A model generated the notes under the pieces. That model searched no databases. It was not told the DNA's origin and saw nothing but the letters and a program-made list of their open reading frames with translations. From Letharia columbiana (taxonomy: Eukaryota; Ascomycota; Lecanoromycetes; Lecanorales; Parmeliaceae), in NCBI RefSeq assembly GCF_014066305.1, contig NW_023501041.1, forward strand, positions 1,302,001 to 1,366,000: a stretch of 64,000 bases of DNA, read 5' to 3'. A program made the position numbers and the translations under genes. Shown piece by piece: positions 62,560 through 64,000 of the stretch. Each line of letters starts with the position of its first letter. The stretch's first letter is position 1.

Positions 62560-62770
62560 TTATTAATTTAATTTATAGATTCTTTTTACTCGTATATTTA
62601 TAATAAGATATTTCTAAAAATTTAATATAAATATAATCTCTTATATAAAATAATAAAAATATTACGAAAAGAATAAAAAAATAAGTTAGAGTTACGATAT
62701 GAGTAAAGTTTTTATTTAGAGTTATATCGCTAAATACGCTAACTATATTAAGTTCGCGTGCCGACAGTCC
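62560..62770 (+). repeat. Direct repeat, right copy; edge of the AT-rich block
   Basis: Second copy of 60405-60612. It ends at ...TTCGCGTGCCGA, after which composition becomes balanced. Confidence 0.85.
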
Positions 62771-63135
62771 TAAAAGACGCTTATACCGTTTTGAATTCTG
62801 GGGAGAAGGCCGCTGCTGTTAAGAGGGGAGGCCGGGTCCGTAGCGCCGGCAGAAAGTTCCCCAAGCGCCATGATTGCCTTAAGTAAGGATACGCCCTACC
62901 GGCGTTCATTCATCTTGCATACCATCGTGCTTTGAATGGTATTCTAGAGGTAATTCGACCACATGTACCCCATACAGTAACAATGAACCTGGCAGCGTCT
63001 GGCCAAAGCTTCACGAGGCATGGGCGGGCATACTCTGACTGCGCGATCGTTGAATCTCCATGAAGGTCGATTCAATTGGTGCGTAGGATCAATGTCGAAA
63101 GATATTTGGAAGACATTTGAAGTAAAGCTGACTAG
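62771..63135 (+). promoter_or_regulatory. 5' flank of the Csf1-like gene, with unresolved first exon
   Basis: Balanced composition, CA and TG present. It should hold promoter, 5' UTR and the first coding exon. Candidate start codons are at 63060 and 63092. Joined to the conserved frame, an upstream exon would have to end before the in-frame TAG at 63133-63135, with an acceptor at or just after that point. I could not choose a donor. An ATG at 63092 also opens a frame that reads unspliced into the conserved exon, but its predicted N-terminus is hydrophilic and lacks the expected membrane helix. Confidence 0.4.
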
Positions 63136-64000
63136 TACGACAGGGTCTTCCTCTTCTGGTATATCGTCTCCTCTGCATTGTAAGTGCTCACGCCCAACAT
63201 TTGAAGAACTGAGATTTGACTTCCTCTGCAGAGCTATCTTGTTCCTCTTCTATTTCAATCGCCTCTTCGCTAGTTTTGTCTCATGTGGGATCAGAGCATA
63301 TACCTGGCACCGCTATCGTGTGTACATTGATATTCAGGCGCTTCAGTTCTCACTTCTGGCGGGTCGCATATTTTTCAAAGGCTTGCGCTACCACGGTCAA
63401 AACGAGTCCATTTTAATCCATGATGGCTATATCACATGGAGATATTGGCTACGTCATGTCCAGGAGCTTGACTGCAAGAACTCGAATGGAGGATCTAAGG
63501 CACCTGCGCCCTCAGATAACGACTTTAATCCCGCTGATGGAGGAAGGACCAACGGAGGGGTAGAGGAGAATGGCGGGAATGGAAGGTCTCGGCGGCTGCC
63601 CTGCAGAGTGCTTGTGAAAAGTCGAGGTGTAGAATGGTTCATCTACAATCGGAGTCCAGCGTATGACGCCATCCTTCAAAGCATGAAAAGTCAAGAAGAA
63701 TTGGACCACACCAGTGCTAGTCCCTCGGCCCAAAGGCCGGCGGAAACAAGCAAGCCGGATTCGACCCCCAAGTACCGCAACAGCGCTGACTCGTTCCATG
63801 AAGAGGACGCGCTCTCATCGGTTGAGCAAAAGGAGGAAAAGGAGGGCGAAGATGATGACACTGTTGCTGATTCGGATTCGAAATCAATAATTACCGACAG
63901 CTCTGCTCATTATTCGACTACGACATCTAGCGCGCTGCCCGGTTTACTGCATATGCTTCCAGTTGGAATTGAATGTAACAAAGGCGCTGTTGTAATGGGA
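63136..64000 (+). CDS. CSF1: Csf1-type bridge-like lipid transfer protein, N-terminal part (runs off the window)
   Basis: Two exons, 63136-63179 and 63232 to the window end, separated by a 52-bp intron. Together they encode 271 codons in one open frame. The start reads VFLFWYIVSSALAILFLFYF, a transmembrane helix, followed by NRLFASFVSCGIRAYTWHRY, then IDIQALQFSLLAGRIFFKGL and ESILIHDGYITWRYWLRHVQ. These are the conserved N-terminal blocks of fungal Csf1/BLTP1 (yeast Csf1, human BLTP1/KIAA1109), very large ER-anchored rod proteins that move lipids between membranes at contact sites. A low-complexity Glu/Asp/Ser loop (about residues 170-240) and the block LPVGIECNKGAVVMG follow. Csf1 proteins are near 3,000 residues, so only about 9% is in view. 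Codon use and base composition differ sharply from the AT-rich block. The true N-terminus is unresolved. Confidence 0.9.
63180..63231 (+). other. Spliceosomal intron of the Csf1-like gene
   Basis: 52 bp, GTAAGTGC donor and CTCTGCAG acceptor, with AACTGAG as a possible branch site. Splicing joins the hydrophobic helix VFLFWYIVSSAL to AILFLFYFNRLF, which restores the conserved Csf1 start; retention breaks it. Confidence 0.85.

Noticed and set aside
63216..63416. Plus-strand 66-codon frame overlapping the Csf1 intron and exon
   Set aside because: It is a different phase from the conserved Csf1 blocks.
63454..63799. Minus-strand open frames overlapping the Csf1 exon
   Set aside because: They are antisense shadows of the well-conserved plus-strand Csf1 frame.

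Overview
The window is an AT-rich, repeat-filled block from a filamentous ascomycete (Pezizomycotina), with the start of an ordinary host gene at the far right. Two things show this. First, from base 1 to about 62,765 the dinucleotides CA and TG are almost absent while TA is in great excess and CG survives. That is the footprint of repeat-induced point mutation (RIP), which occurs in Pezizomycotina and changes C to T at CpA. Former CAA, CAG and TGG codons now read as stops, so almost no open frames remain. Second, the sequence changes abruptly near 62,765 to balanced composition and carries the 5' end of a Csf1-type bridge-like lipid transfer protein with a short fungal intron.

The AT-rich part is a nest of transposable elements, most of which I could bound by matched terminal repeats and target-site duplications (TSDs). 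The backbone of the left 40 kb is one Ty1/Copia element, C1, in four pieces: 5' end beyond the window, then 9538-11231, 33732-37307 and 38922-39633. Four insertions broke it. (i) A copy of repeat family B (1-9537) sits in its 5' part; this copy itself holds a 120-bp MITE and a 7,560-bp Ty3/Gypsy element (1075-8634, TSD ATAAC). (ii) A small non-autonomous LTR element, TRIM1 (outer limits 11232-33731, TSD ATAAT), sits in C1. (iii) A 21.5-kb insertion (11288-32821) sits in the first LTR of TRIM1. It carries an inverted B copy (19797-22076), a second Gypsy element (23479-30460, TSD GTTAT), a 662-bp MITE and several degraded reading frames that I cannot assign. (iv) A second TRIM (37308-38921, TSD GTAAT) sits near the C1 3' end and carries another 662-bp MITE.

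Right of C1, a second copy of the same Copia family, C2, is complete (40523-47594, LTR 152 bp, TSD AATTC). It lies in a gag-like remnant on the minus strand. Next come copies of a 427-bp repeat (family A, whose ends match family B), a Mutator-like (MULE) transposase remnant on the minus strand (about 52,900-55,090), two low-complexity A/T tracts, and a four-level nest at 56762-60433: family A, then a TIR element X, then a 2.2-kb LTR element, then a 526-bp Tc1/mariner derivative. A second 526-bp copy lies beside it and keeps an open helix-turn-helix frame.

An approximately 205-bp direct repeat (60405-60612 and 62560-62770) marks the edge of the AT-rich block, about 370 bp before the first recognisable Csf1 codon. 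Apart from that gene I see no intact host gene, rRNA, tRNA or CRISPR array. Coding remnants are described from translations in which stops are treated as RIP changes; their limits are approximate, while the LTR, TIR and TSD coordinates are exact unless stated.
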